Below are positions 16,940-26,067 of a stretch of 64,000 bases of DNA, in pieces; the stretch's first letter is position 1; each line of letters opens with the position of its first letter. The notes beneath the pieces were generated by a model. That model was not told the origin of the DNA, did not search any database, and saw only the letters and a program-made list of their open reading frames with translations. This DNA comes from Mannheimia varigena (lineage in GTDB: Bacteria; Pseudomonadota; Gammaproteobacteria; Enterobacterales; Pasteurellaceae): the NCBI RefSeq assembly GCF_013377235.1, contig NZ_CP016226.1:434001-498000 (forward strand), read 5' to 3'. Both the position numbers and the translations under genes were made by a program.

Positions 16940-18169
16940 ATGACAATCGAAATTTTAACGCCAGACCTTCCTGAATCTGTAGCTGACGCAAGCGTTGCAA
17001 CTTGGCATAAAAAAGTGGGAGACAGTGTAAAACGTGATGAAATCCTCGTTGAGATCGAAACAGACAAAGTAGTTTTGGAAGTACCTGCTATAAGTGATGG
17101 CGTACTTGCTGAAATTACACAATCGGAAGGTGCAACGGTTGTGTCAAAACAAGTTTTAGGTAAATTAGATACAGCACAAGTAGGCGATATCAGCTCTGCC
17201 ACTATTGAGCAAAAAACAGAATCTACCCCATCAGACCGCAAGCACGCTGCGATTGAAAACAGTCACGCGAATGCAGACGATCAAGGCCCGGCAATTCGTC
17301 GTTTATTAGCGGAACACGACCTGCGAGCAACAGATATTCAAGGCAGCGGCGTGGGTGGCAGAATTACCCGTGAAGATATTGAAAAAGAGATCGCCAAGCG
17401 TGTGCAACTGGCTCAAGTGAAAGAGTCTGCCACAACGCAAAACACCGTTAGCACCGTAGCATTCAACAGCCGCAGCGAAAAACGTGTGCCGATGACTCGC
17501 CTACGCAAACGCATTGCAGAACGTTTACTTGAAGCGAAAAACACCACGGCAATGCTCACCACTTTCAACGAGCTGGATATGCAGCCGATTATGAACCTGC
17601 GTAAAACCTACGGCGAGAAGTTTGAAAAACAACACGGCGTGCGTTTAGGCTTTATGTCGTTCTACATCAAAGCCGTGGTGGAAGCATTAAAACGTTACCC
17701 TGAAATCAATGCCTCGATTGACGGCGATGACGTGGTTTACCACAACTACTTCGATGTCAGCATTGCAGTTTCCACTCCTCGTGGCTTAGTCACGCCGGTG
17801 TTGCGTGATTGTGACAAACTAAGTATGGCGGAAATCGAGAAAAAAATTAAAGAGCTGGCGGAGAAAGGCCGTGACGGCAAACTTACCGTGGAAGACTTAA
17901 CCGGCGGTAACTTCACCATCACCAATGGCGGCGTGTTCGGTTCATTGATGTCTACCCCGATTATCAATCCACCACAAAGTGCGATTTTGGGAATGCACGC
18001 TATCAAAGACCGTCCGGTTGCGATTGACGGACAAGTGGTGATCCGCCCAATGATGTATTTAGCCTTAAGCTACGACCACCGCTTAATTGACGGCAAAGAG
18101 TCTGTCGGCTTCTTAGTCACCGTTAAAGAGTTGCTCGAAGACCCAACTCGCTTATTGCTAGAAATCTAA
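16940..18169 (+). CDS. sucB: SucB, dihydrolipoyl succinyltransferase E2
   Basis: 409 residues. The lipoyl domain carries the lipoylated lysine in ETDKVVLEVPA (Lys43). The E3/E1-binding domain contains GPAIRRLLAEHDL near 113-125, and the catalytic domain ends with the HxxxD-type site SYDHRLIDGKE. AAGGAAAATAAA before the ATG supports the start. It lies 108 bases after sucA, with one uptake word between. From about 17,270 the codon choice becomes visibly more GC-rich than in sucA. Confidence 0.97.
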   Translation: MTIEILTPDLPESVADASVATWHKKVGDSVKRDEILVEIETDKVVLEVPAISDGVLAEITQSEGATVVSKQVLGKLDTAQVGDISSATIEQKTESTPSDRKHAAIENSHANADDQGPAIRRLLAEHDLRATDIQGSGVGGRITREDIEKEIAKRVQLAQVKESATTQNTVSTVAFNSRSEKRVPMTRLRKRIAERLLEAKNTTAMLTTFNELDMQPIMNLRKTYGEKFEKQHGVRLGFMSFYIKAVVEALKRYPEINASIDGDDVVYHNYFDVSIAVSTPRGLVTPVLRDCDKLSMAEIEKKIKELAEKGRDGKLTVEDLTGGNFTITNGGVFGSLMSTPIINPPQSAILGMHAIKDRPVAIDGQVVIRPMMYLALSYDHRLIDGKESVGFLVTVKELLEDPTRLLLEI

Positions 18170-18176
18170 CAAATTC

Positions 18177-18206
18177 GACCGCTTGTAGTTTTCACTACAA
18201 GCGGTC
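18177..18206. terminator. perfect uptake-word hairpin after sucB
   Basis: GACCGCTTGTAGT / ACTACAAGCGGTC, 13-bp perfect arms with a TTTC loop, followed by TATTTATAAT. It should end or reduce transcription between sucB and sucC. Confidence 0.85.
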
Positions 18207-18247
18207 TATTTATAATAAAAATTTACATACCTATATGCTGCCCCTAT

Positions 18248-18429
18248 TTCGGGTTCCCTTCTGAGTTGCCCGAACGACTTAAAATTTTTAGAAAAATAAT
18301 CCCGAGCGAGAGCAAAGCGAACATCAGGGTTATTTTTCGTTAAGAAAATTTTAATAAAGTGAGGAACAGCAACGAAGCAGGGTGTGCTCTCTTTTAGTTA
18401 CTTTGCTTTGCACAGCAAAGAAAAGTAAC
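18248..18429. repeat. hairpin-rich intergenic repeat element (MITE-like)
   Basis: Three consecutive dyads. TTCGGG/CCCGAA (18248-18274). A long imperfect one with TTAAAATTTT (18279-18288) and AAAATTTTAA (18345-18354) as outer arms and AAAAATAA-CCC/GGG-TTATTTTT inside. GTTACTTTGCTTTGC / GCAAAGAAAAGTAAC (18397-18429), 15-bp arms with one mismatch. The last dyad and the flanking wording resemble dispersed intergenic elements I know from other Gammaproteobacteria, but copies elsewhere in this genome cannot be checked. No protein is encoded; an apparent 25-codon extension of sucC into it is spurious. Confidence 0.6.
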
Positions 18430-18456
18430 ATAAAACACAGCAAGGAAGGAACTTCT

Positions 18457-19617
18457 ATGAACCTACACGAATATCAAGCAAAACAAATCTTTAAACAATA
18501 CGGACTGCCGGTTAGCCAAGGCATTGCCTGTTCCAGTGCAGAAGAAGCCGTTGCCGCTATTTCGCAATTACAAGGCGAACAATGGGCAGCAAAATGCCAA
18601 GTACACGCCGGTGGGCGTGGTAAAGCCGGTGGGGTGAAATTAGTTCACTCTGCGGAGGAAGTGAAAGCCTTTGCCGAGCAATGGCTTGGCAAGCGTTTGG
18701 TGACCTTCCAAACCGATGCTAACGGGCAGCCGGTAAACACCATTTATCTGGAAGAAACCTGCAATATCGACCGTGAACTCTATTTGGGTGCCGTGGTGGA
18801 TCGTTCCGCTCAAAAAGTGGTGTTTATGGCATCCAGTGCCGGTGGAATGAACATTGAAGAGGTGGCAGAACACACCCCTGAACTGATTCATAAAGCAGCT
18901 ATTGATCCGCTTGTGGGCGGGCAAGGCTACCAAGGGCGTGAACTCGCTTTCAAACTCGGCTTAAAAGGCGATGAAGTGAAACAATTCGCTGATATTTTCG
19001 TGAAATTAGCACGTTTATTCGTGGAAAAAGATCTCGTCTTGTTGGAAGTCAATCCGCTTGTCGTGACCAAAGAGGGGAAACTACTCTGCTTAGATGCAAA
19101 AATGTCAATTGACAGCAACGCCCTTTATCGCCACCCTGATTTAAAAGCATTGCAAGACTTAAGCCAAGATGACGAACGTGAAGCGGAAGCGGAGAAATGG
19201 AGCTTGAACTATGTGGCGTTAGACGGCAACATCGGCTGTATGGTAAACGGTGCAGGGCTTGCAATGGGCACAATGGATATCGTGAAACTGCACGGCGGAA
19301 AACCTGCCAACTTCCTTGATGTAGGTGGCGGAGCGACCAAAGAGCGTGTGGCGGCGGCATTCAAGCTGATTTTATCTGATCCGAACGTTAAAACGGTGTT
19401 GGTGAATATTTTCGGCGGTATTGTGCGTTGTGATTTGATCGCAGACGGCGTGATTGCTGCAGTAAATGAAGTGGGCGTGAATGTGCCGGTGATTGTGCGT
19501 TTAGAAGGAACGAATGCCGAGCAAGGGCGTGAAATTTTAGCGAACAGCGGACTGAGCATTTTAGCCGCTAGCACGCTGACACAAGCGGCTGAATTAGCGG
19601 TAAAATCTGCAAATTAG
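18457..19617 (+). CDS. sucC: SucC, succinyl-CoA synthetase beta subunit
   Basis: Starting at MNLHEYQAKQIFKQYG the protein has 386 residues, matching the family; AAGGAAGGA precedes this ATG and the upstream in-frame extension lies in repeat DNA. ATP-grasp domain with KCQVHAGGRGKAGGVK, and the CoA-ligase domain with NIFGGIVRCDLIADGV. It forms the nucleotide-binding subunit that makes ATP or GTP from succinyl-CoA. Operon with sucD nine bases downstream. Confidence 0.96.
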   Translation: MNLHEYQAKQIFKQYGLPVSQGIACSSAEEAVAAISQLQGEQWAAKCQVHAGGRGKAGGVKLVHSAEEVKAFAEQWLGKRLVTFQTDANGQPVNTIYLEETCNIDRELYLGAVVDRSAQKVVFMASSAGGMNIEEVAEHTPELIHKAAIDPLVGGQGYQGRELAFKLGLKGDEVKQFADIFVKLARLFVEKDLVLLEVNPLVVTKEGKLLCLDAKMSIDSNALYRHPDLKALQDLSQDDEREAEAEKWSLNYVALDGNIGCMVNGAGLAMGTMDIVKLHGGKPANFLDVGGGATKERVAAAFKLILSDPNVKTVLVNIFGGIVRCDLIADGVIAAVNEVGVNVPVIVRLEGTNAEQGREILANSGLSILAASTLTQAAELAVKSAN

Positions 19618-19626
19618 GAGGAAAAG

Positions 19627-20496
19627 ATGTCGATTTTAATTGATAAAAACACAAAAGTAATTTGCCAAGGTTTTACCGGCGGACAAGGCACATTCCATAG
19701 CGAACAGGCTCTCGCCTACGGTACGCAATTAGTGGGTGGCGTTTCGCCAAACAAAGGCGGCACAACCCATTTAGGCTTGCCGGTGTTCAACACCGTGCGT
19801 GAAGCGGTGGAAGCAACAGGGGCAACCGCAACTGTGATTTATGTACCGGCTCCGGGCTGTAAAGATGCAATTTTAGAAGCGATTGATGCCGGCATTCAGC
19901 TTATCGTCTGCATCACCGAAGGCATTCCAACCTTGGATATGCTCGAAGTGAAACAACGCTTAACCCAAACCGGCGTGCGGATGATCGGCCCGAACTGCCC
20001 AGGTGTGATTACCCCTGATGAATGCAAAATCGGCATTATGCCGGGCAATATCCACAAAAAAGGCAACATCGGCATCGTTTCCCGCTCCGGCACCCTAACC
20101 TACGAAGCGGTAAAACAGACCACCGATGAAGGTTTTGGACAATCCACTTGCGTGGGAATCGGGGGCGACCCAATCCCGGGCTCGAACTTTATTGATATTC
20201 TGAAACTATTCCAAGAAGACCCTGAAACCGAAGCGATTGTGATGATCGGCGAAATCGGCGGTTCAGCGGAAGAAGAAGCGGCAGCTTTCATCAAAGCGAA
20301 CGTCACCAAACCGGTAGTAAGCTACATCGCAGGCGTAACGGCACCAAAAGGCAAACGAATGGGACACGCTGGGGCAATTATCAGCGGCGGCAAAGGCACA
20401 GCAGATGAGAAGTTCAAAGCACTGGAAGATGCTGGTGTAACTACCGTGAGAAGCCTTGCAGAAATCGGCTCTGCTCTTCGCAAGATTTTGGGCTAA
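19627..20496 (+). CDS. sucD: SucD, succinyl-CoA synthetase alpha subunit
   Basis: 289 residues. The CoA-binding Rossmann domain includes CQGFTGGQGTFHSEQA. The catalytic phospho-histidine lies in KGKRMGHAGAIISGG, and GPNCPGVITPDECKIGIMPG is a family signature. The very strong AGGAGG before the ATG and the nine-base gap show tight coupling to sucC. Confidence 0.97.
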   Translation: MSILIDKNTKVICQGFTGGQGTFHSEQALAYGTQLVGGVSPNKGGTTHLGLPVFNTVREAVEATGATATVIYVPAPGCKDAILEAIDAGIQLIVCITEGIPTLDMLEVKQRLTQTGVRMIGPNCPGVITPDECKIGIMPGNIHKKGNIGIVSRSGTLTYEAVKQTTDEGFGQSTCVGIGGDPIPGSNFIDILKLFQEDPETEAIVMIGEIGGSAEEEAAAFIKANVTKPVVSYIAGVTAPKGKRMGHAGAIISGGKGTADEKFKALEDAGVTTVRSLAEIGSALRKILG

Positions 20497-20509
20497 CTCT
20501 AAAATACGT

Positions 20510-20551
20510 AAGCGGTCTAATTTGTAAATTTTTTTGTAAATTAGACCGCTT
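20510..20551. terminator. uptake-word dyad terminator after sucD
   Basis: AAGCGGTCTAATTT / AAATTAGACCGCTT, perfect 14-bp arms. It lies between the converging sucD and the symporter gene and can serve both. Confidence 0.85.
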
Positions 20552-20568
20552 ATTTCTTGATATTTGAA

Positions 20569-22014
20569 TTACTCTTTTGATTTCCAAATGAGTGGATCAA
20601 CACCTTTGTGAATTAAATCTTGATGTTCTTCAATTCTAAATACAGGTTCTTTGCCTTGTTTAAGCTGATGGATATAATCTTTCATAATAATCCACACAAT
20701 AGGTGCAAGAATTAAAATTGCTACTAGGTTGATTACCGCCATTGATGCCATTACGGTGTCAGCAAACGCCCAAACGATACCGCCATCCCGCACTGCACCG
20801 AAGTACACGAAGAATAACACCACTGTACGGAAGCCCCACACAAACCACGCATTATTTTTAATATAGCGAATATTGGTTTCTGCATAAGCGTAGTTACCAA
20901 TAATTGAGGTAAAGCAGAAAAGGAGGATAACAAAAGCTAAGAAATGTAGCCCAAATTCGCCTAAGTGGAATTGTAATGCGTTTTGAGTCAGAGAAATACC
21001 TCTTAAGCTTTCACCACCATAGTTGTCTGACATTAAGATAATAATAGCTGTACAGGTACAAACCACCATAGTATCGACAAATACACCTAGCATTTGAATT
21101 AAACCTTGGCTTGCCGGGTGTTTAGCATCTGATGTTGCAGCTGAGTTTGGGGCAGAACCCATACCCGCTTCGTTTGAGAATAAACCACGCTTAATCCCCA
21201 TTAACATCGTTTTTGAAACTAATGCTCCGAACATACCACCCGCTGCAGCTGAGAAATCAAAAGCACTCTCAATAATTAAACCGATAATATGTGGAACTCG
21301 TTCAATATTCATTCCAAGAATAATCACCGCAATAATTAAGTAGAAAAGTGCCATCATAGGTACAACTTGAGCGGAAACTTTACCGATTCGTTTTACCCCA
21401 CCAGAAATGATGATGCCCGTAATAACCACTAAAGTAATACCAACATAAATAGGGTTCCAATCCCACGCATTTTTGGTTGCTTCTACAATAGAGTTAGATT
21501 GCACCGCATTAAAGGCAAAACCAAAGGTAAAGATTAACGTTACTGCAAAAGCAATAGCTAATGAAGGAAGTTTTAAACCACGAGTGATGTAGTAAGCAGG
21601 CCCACCACGAAACATTCCGTTCGGATCTTTCGTTTTATATAGCTGTGCTAGAGAAGATTCCGCAAAAGCCGAACTCATACCCATTAATGCCGTTACCCAC
21701 ATCCAGAAAACTGCACCTGGTCCACCAAGTGCAATCGCGGTTGCCACACCACCGATGTTACCAACCCCAACACGGCTTGCTAAACCTGTCGTAAAGGCTT
21801 GGAATGGGGTAAGAGATTGACCTGAAGCAGAACGCCCTCCCCACATCTCACGTAAACTCTGTGGCAGTAAACGAAGCTGAACAAAGCCTGTTGTGATCGT
21901 GAAGAACATTCCCGTTCCGAGTAATAATATAATGGTAACATCCCATAATGGACCATCAATAGTATTAACAATCCAAGTAAGAATACCTTCAAAGAATAGA
22001 ATAATAGAATCCAT
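20569..22014 (-). CDS. sodium:alanine/glycine symporter (AGCS family)
   Basis: 481-residue inner-membrane protein with about eleven hydrophobic segments. AGCS signatures include GVGNIGGVATAIALGGPGAVFWMW near the N-terminus, FRGGPAYYITRGL, and GLFSNEAGMGSAPNSAATSD. Family members import alanine or glycine with sodium (AlsT/DagA/YaaJ type). Stand-alone gene; substrate preference cannot be read from the sequence. Confidence 0.9.
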   Translation of the reverse strand: MDSIILFFEGILTWIVNTIDGPLWDVTIILLLGTGMFFTITTGFVQLRLLPQSLREMWGGRSASGQSLTPFQAFTTGLASRVGVGNIGGVATAIALGGPGAVFWMWVTALMGMSSAFAESSLAQLYKTKDPNGMFRGGPAYYITRGLKLPSLAIAFAVTLIFTFGFAFNAVQSNSIVEATKNAWDWNPIYVGITLVVITGIIISGGVKRIGKVSAQVVPMMALFYLIIAVIILGMNIERVPHIIGLIIESAFDFSAAAGGMFGALVSKTMLMGIKRGLFSNEAGMGSAPNSAATSDAKHPASQGLIQMLGVFVDTMVVCTCTAIIILMSDNYGGESLRGISLTQNALQFHLGEFGLHFLAFVILLFCFTSIIGNYAYAETNIRYIKNNAWFVWGFRTVVLFFVYFGAVRDGGIVWAFADTVMASMAVINLVAILILAPIVWIIMKDYIHQLKQGKEPVFRIEEHQDLIHKGVDPLIWKSKE

Positions 22015-22113
22015 AAAGACCTCTTAAATTAAAATAAAACTGGGCGATTGTAACTGATTTAACATTCTTTAAACAGTTTTTTTAATCTGATTTATAATAA
22101 AATTTTATGCCTA

Positions 22114-23100
22114 CTACCGTTTAAATAAACTACTTGGGCTACTTTCAATAAAACTGCTGTGGAATAATGTTATACCAAAGAAAATTAAGGCAATCCCCAA
22201 TATACACTTGAGTAAACGTGCCACATTTTTATTCATTTGGGCAGATAAATACCAGATGCTCATCTTTACAGCCTTATTTCGTGCAGTAAGCACAAAAATA
22301 GCAAATAGGCTTAATGTTGTACCAGTGCCTAATGCCATTACCAACGCTGAAATAACACCCCAGATATAGAGATCTAATGTATAAGAAAGAAAGAGCACTA
22401 ATATCGCTCCAGAACAAGGCCTTGCTCCAATGCTCAGAATTAGCATTAATTGCGCTTTAAGATCTTTTGCTTGCTGCATCTCTTGTTGTGATGGTAAATG
22501 CTGATGCCCACAACCGCAATTTTCATTGTGAATATGATGAGTTTTCTTAACAAGCGGTTGATTTTTTAGATTATTTTGCGAAACACGAATTGCGTTAATT
22601 TTAGGCTTATTCGTTTTCATTAGATCTTTGAGTACTTGGTAGGACCAATAAAGCCCAAGCAAGATCATCATCGCAAAGCTACCACGCTCAACCCATTTTA
22701 ATGTTAAATTAAAATATTGGCGAGAGAGAGTAAAAATAACCACAATCACGGTGACAAGCGAAATCGCCACTAAACCTTGTACTATGGCTGAAGCGAAGGT
22801 AATCTTCATTACCTGATTGAGCCTCGTTTTTTCAAGGGAAAGGTAACTAGTCAGAATAAACTTCCCATGACCTGGTCCAACAGCATGAAAAACACCATAT
22901 AAAAAACTAATAAAGACTAATGTTATTCCAGCTTGATGCTGATTGTCACTCAGTGCATTCAATGAACCAGACAGTTGAGTATTAAATATCTTTTGCCACT
23001 CTATCACTTTAAAGAGCAAAATCGGATAAAGTTGATAAAGTGCAAAAAATGCGAGAAATCCGATCGCTAGTATTCCCCATTGTTTTGACTTCAATCGCAT
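22114..23100 (-). CDS. zevB: ZevB, NicO-family zinc/nickel-type membrane transporter
   Basis: 328 residues with about six membrane helices. The NicO motif HAVGPGHGKF lies near residues 72-81 and GARPCSGAILV near 235. Between them is a soluble loop with metal-ligand candidates HHIHNENCGCGHQH. Its partner is a DUF1007 periplasmic protein, the same pair as Haemophilus influenzae ZevAB, reported to bind and import zinc. It overlaps zevA by 10 bases. RcnA-like nickel/cobalt efflux is the alternative reading of the fold; the partner favours ZevB. Confidence 0.82.
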   Translation of the reverse strand: MRLKSKQWGILAIGFLAFFALYQLYPILLFKVIEWQKIFNTQLSGSLNALSDNQHQAGITLVFISFLYGVFHAVGPGHGKFILTSYLSLEKTRLNQVMKITFASAIVQGLVAISLVTVIVVIFTLSRQYFNLTLKWVERGSFAMMILLGLYWSYQVLKDLMKTNKPKINAIRVSQNNLKNQPLVKKTHHIHNENCGCGHQHLPSQQEMQQAKDLKAQLMLILSIGARPCSGAILVLFLSYTLDLYIWGVISALVMALGTGTTLSLFAIFVLTARNKAVKMSIWYLSAQMNKNVARLLKCILGIALIFFGITLFHSSFIESSPSSLFKR

Positions 23101-23732
23101 ACCATCTCCACTTTTTGTGCAAATTGTGCCCCTAATGAATAATCTTCATTATCGGGCATATCTGGCGATTGGGTTTTATCCAAGCTTGAGGCATATAAGC
23201 GTAATTTAGTATCAACCTGAGGTTGAATTAGGTTTGCTTTACAACTCGCATTACTAATAGAAATATCCTTCTCTTTATTGTATTCCATTGCAATGTAATA
23301 ACTTGGTTCATAAGTGGAAAACCATACCCTATTCTGTTTTAAATCATAAGGCTTAGTTAGATGAAACGTAATATAGAAAATAACACGGTTATTTTTAATT
23401 TCAAAACGAGTATCTGTGGGTTGTGTTGTAAAGGTAATAGGTTGATTCTTACTATCATACAGCACACTAAAATAGTGATTTAGTAGCGCAGATTGTACCA
23501 TCTCTACTGTAATATCTTTTTCTGTTTTTGCTTTATCACTACTATTATTTACTTCATAAATAAGCTCAGATGAAGTAATTTCATCAAGCATCCATTCCAT
23601 TTGAAATGATTTCAACATGGTGCCTTCAACAATCACGTTATTTTTTAAATCTACAAAAGAATGTGGGTGTGCCAAAACCTGTTTCGTAAATAAAGCAGCT
23701 AACACCATTATAAGCGTTTTAATTAATTTCAT
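23091..23732 (-). CDS. zevA: ZevA, periplasmic DUF1007 zinc-binding protein
   Basis: 213 residues with a cleavable signal peptide ending KQVLA, immediately followed by HPHSFVDL; the mature protein therefore starts with two His, a probable metal site. The rest is the DUF1007 beta-rich domain (MEWMLDEITSSELIYEV, YFSVLYDSKNQPITF). It probably binds Zn(II) in the periplasm and delivers it to ZevB. First gene of the zevA-zevB operon, just downstream of rnpB on the same strand. Confidence 0.82.
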   Translation of the reverse strand: MKLIKTLIMVLAALFTKQVLAHPHSFVDLKNNVIVEGTMLKSFQMEWMLDEITSSELIYEVNNSSDKAKTEKDITVEMVQSALLNHYFSVLYDSKNQPITFTTQPTDTRFEIKNNRVIFYITFHLTKPYDLKQNRVWFSTYEPSYYIAMEYNKEKDISISNASCKANLIQPQVDTKLRLYASSLDKTQSPDMPDNEDYSLGAQFAQKVEMVCD

Positions 23733-23752
23733 ATTTCAATTCACTATAAAAG

Positions 23753-23781
23753 AAAAAAGCGAACAAGTTACCCCGTTCGCA
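23753..23781 (-). terminator. rnpB terminator
   Basis: On the minus strand GCGAACGGGG...GTTCGC is followed by TTTTTTC. It closes the RNase P RNA gene before zevA. Confidence 0.85.
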
Positions 23782-23792
23782 TTTCAAAATTC

Positions 23793-24171
<379 letters not shown>

Positions 24172-24236
24172 AGCAGTATAGCAGATTCGCAAAATTTTGC
24201 AAAAATTTAACCGCTTGCACTCTATTAGAAATGCAA

Positions 24237-24269
24237 AAAAGGATTAAGTTTCAAAAACTTAATCCTTTT
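24237..24269 (-). terminator. rplY terminator
   Basis: AAAAGGATTAAGTTT / AAACTTAATCCTTTT, 15-bp arms with a three-base loop; the minus strand continues with TTTTTTG. Confidence 0.9.
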
Positions 24270-24290
24270 CTTTAATTCACAAACAAGTGA

Positions 24291-24578
24291 TTACGCACGT
24301 TTAAAGTCTAAGTGAACTAATTTTGGTTTAGTCGGGTGGCGTTGAATCGCTTGTACTTTAACTTGCTCTTCTTTACCACCAACAACGATAGTTAAAACTT
24401 CGTTGTAGAACGCATCATGAACTTGTGCATTGTTTACATCATCGTGGTTTAAGATGATTGATACAGGCTCTGCACTACCACCATAGATGATCGCAGGAAC
24501 TTGACCATTGTGACGCAGGCGGCGGCTCGCACCCTTACCTTGCGCCGAACGAATTTCAGCTTCAAATTTAAATGACAT
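24291..24578 (-). CDS. rplY: 50S ribosomal protein L25
   Basis: 95 residues, the short single-domain L25 of gammaproteobacteria, which binds 5S rRNA. Signature RSAQGKGASRRLRHNGQVPAII near the start and HPTKPKLVHLDFKRA at the end. AAGAG before the ATG. A leader with three hairpins lies upstream (see that entry). Confidence 0.96.
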   Translation of the reverse strand: MSFKFEAEIRSAQGKGASRRLRHNGQVPAIIYGGSAEPVSIILNHDDVNNAQVHDAFYNEVLTIVVGGKEEQVKVQAIQRHPTKPKLVHLDFKRA

Positions 24579-24600
24579 TGTTTAATTCTCTTAAATTAAA

Positions 24601-24650
24601 ATGGGGATTTCCCCGTTAATAGAAAAAACAGCAGGCGACCCAGCTGTTTC
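24601..24650 (-). promoter_or_regulatory. rplY leader hairpins, possible L25 autoregulatory leader
   Basis: On the minus strand AAACAGC...GCTGTTT followed by T residues (arms 24643-24649 and 24626-24632) and then GGGGAAATCCCC (24603-24614) sit just before the rplY start. The first resembles an intrinsic terminator, the second would mask sequence close to the ribosome site. An L25-binding leader is inference from position and structure. Confidence 0.35.
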
Positions 24651-24654
24651 CGAA

Positions 24655-24685
24655 AAAATATCGGCATACCATATAGATATGCCGA
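24655..24685 (-). terminator. maeB terminator
   Basis: TCGGCATA (24661-24668) / TATGCCGA (24678-24685); on the minus strand the hairpin is followed by TATTTTTTC. Confidence 0.8.
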
Positions 24686-24727
24686 CTGTGTATTCTACTT
24701 ATATTGCAAAAAAATGCAATTAAAATA

Positions 24728-25996
24728 TTAAGCCACAAGCTTTTTCAATTGTTCTGCATAAGCGTTCCAATCCGTAATTGGACGAGTTGCTACGCCAGAC
24801 TCAATCGCTGCTTTTGCTACCCCAATAGATACATTAACGATTAAACGTGGATCAAATGGCGTTGGAATAACATAATCTGGGCCGAAAGACAATTCACCAT
24901 AAGTTGAAATTACCTCAAACGGAACAGGTTCTTTTGCAAGTTCAGCAATTGCACGAGCGGCTGCCATTTTCATCTCATCATTAATTGTTTTAGCGCCTAC
25001 ATCTAATGCACCACGGAATAAGAATGGGAAACAAAGCACATTATTTACTTGGTTTTTGAAATCAGAACGACCAGTGCAAACAATCACATCATCACGTACA
25101 GCTTTCGCTTCTGTTGGCGTAATTTCAGGTGTTGGATTTGCAAGGGCAAGAATTAATGGATCTTTTGCCATTGTTTTTACCATTTCTTGCGTTAATGCCC
25201 CGCCTTTTGAGCAGCCTAAGAATACATCTGCGCTAGCAATTGCATCAGCAAGCGTTCTTTGTCCATTATCTTCAATAGCATAGAACTGTTTGGTTTCATC
25301 CATACTATCGCCACGACCTTGGAAAATTACCCCTTTTGAGTCGCACATCGTAATATTTTCTTTCTTCACTCCTAAAGAACGCAATAAATTAGTACAAGCA
25401 ATCGCTGAAGCACCGGCACCGTTTACCACTAAACGAACCTCTGAAATATTTTTACCAACAATTTCTAAACCATTAATAACTGCCGCACCGCTTACAATAG
25501 CTGTGCCGTGTTGGTCATCGTGGAATACTGGAATGCCCATACGCTCACGTAATGTTTGTTCCACATAAAAACATTCTGGAGCTTTAATATCTTCTAGGTT
25601 AATCCCGCCAAAAGTAGGCTCTAATGAGGCGATAATATCTACTAATTTTTTAGGATCAGTTTCATTGATCTCAATATCAAACACATCAATACCAGCAAAT
25701 TTTTTAAACAGAACGCCTTTACCTTCCATTACTGGTTTACTAGCCAATGCACCAATATTTCCTAAGCCCAATACTGCTGTACCATTAGAAATTACTGCCA
25801 CTAAGTTACCACGTGCGGTATAACGGTAAGATGCTGACGAATCTTTTTCAATTTCTAAACACGGCTCTGCAACACCTGGTGAGTAAGCTAATGCTAAATC
25901 GTGCTGCGTATCTAAAGATTTGGTTGGTGTGACTGATATTTTACCTGGGATAGGAAATTCGTGGAAATCAAGCGCTTGCTGCTTTAAATCGCTCAT
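24728..25996 (-). CDS. maeB: malic enzyme, single-domain MaeB type
   Basis: 422 residues. Oxidative decarboxylation of malate to pyruvate, probably with NADP. The malic domain has SPGVAEPCLEI, GNLVAVISNGTAVLGLGNIG and the metal site VFHDDQHGTAIV. The Rossmann NAD(P) domain has VVNGAGASAIACTNLL. E. coli MaeB is about 759 residues because of a C-terminal phosphotransacetylase-like domain; this protein stops naturally before it, and no remnant follows. A strong CRP site lies upstream. Confidence 0.92.
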   Translation of the reverse strand: MSDLKQQALDFHEFPIPGKISVTPTKSLDTQHDLALAYSPGVAEPCLEIEKDSSASYRYTARGNLVAVISNGTAVLGLGNIGALASKPVMEGKGVLFKKFAGIDVFDIEINETDPKKLVDIIASLEPTFGGINLEDIKAPECFYVEQTLRERMGIPVFHDDQHGTAIVSGAAVINGLEIVGKNISEVRLVVNGAGASAIACTNLLRSLGVKKENITMCDSKGVIFQGRGDSMDETKQFYAIEDNGQRTLADAIASADVFLGCSKGGALTQEMVKTMAKDPLILALANPTPEITPTEAKAVRDDVIVCTGRSDFKNQVNNVLCFPFLFRGALDVGAKTINDEMKMAAARAIAELAKEPVPFEVISTYGELSFGPDYVIPTPFDPRLIVNVSIGVAKAAIESGVATRPITDWNAYAEQLKKLVA

Positions 25997-26067
25997 TTTA
26001 TGACCTTATTTTTTAATAAACTAATTACAAAATTTAAACAACAAATATTTTACTCCAAAATTTAGGA

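Noticed and set aside
18382..18456. N-terminal extension of SucC (25 extra codons)
   Set aside because: It translates the GTTACTTT hairpin element; the ATG at 18457 has a strong ribosome site and fits the family start.
20569..22014. Sodium/proton or BCCT-type transporter
   Set aside because: The NEAGMGSAPNSAATSD and VGNIGGVATA motifs place it in the AGCS alanine/glycine symporter family.
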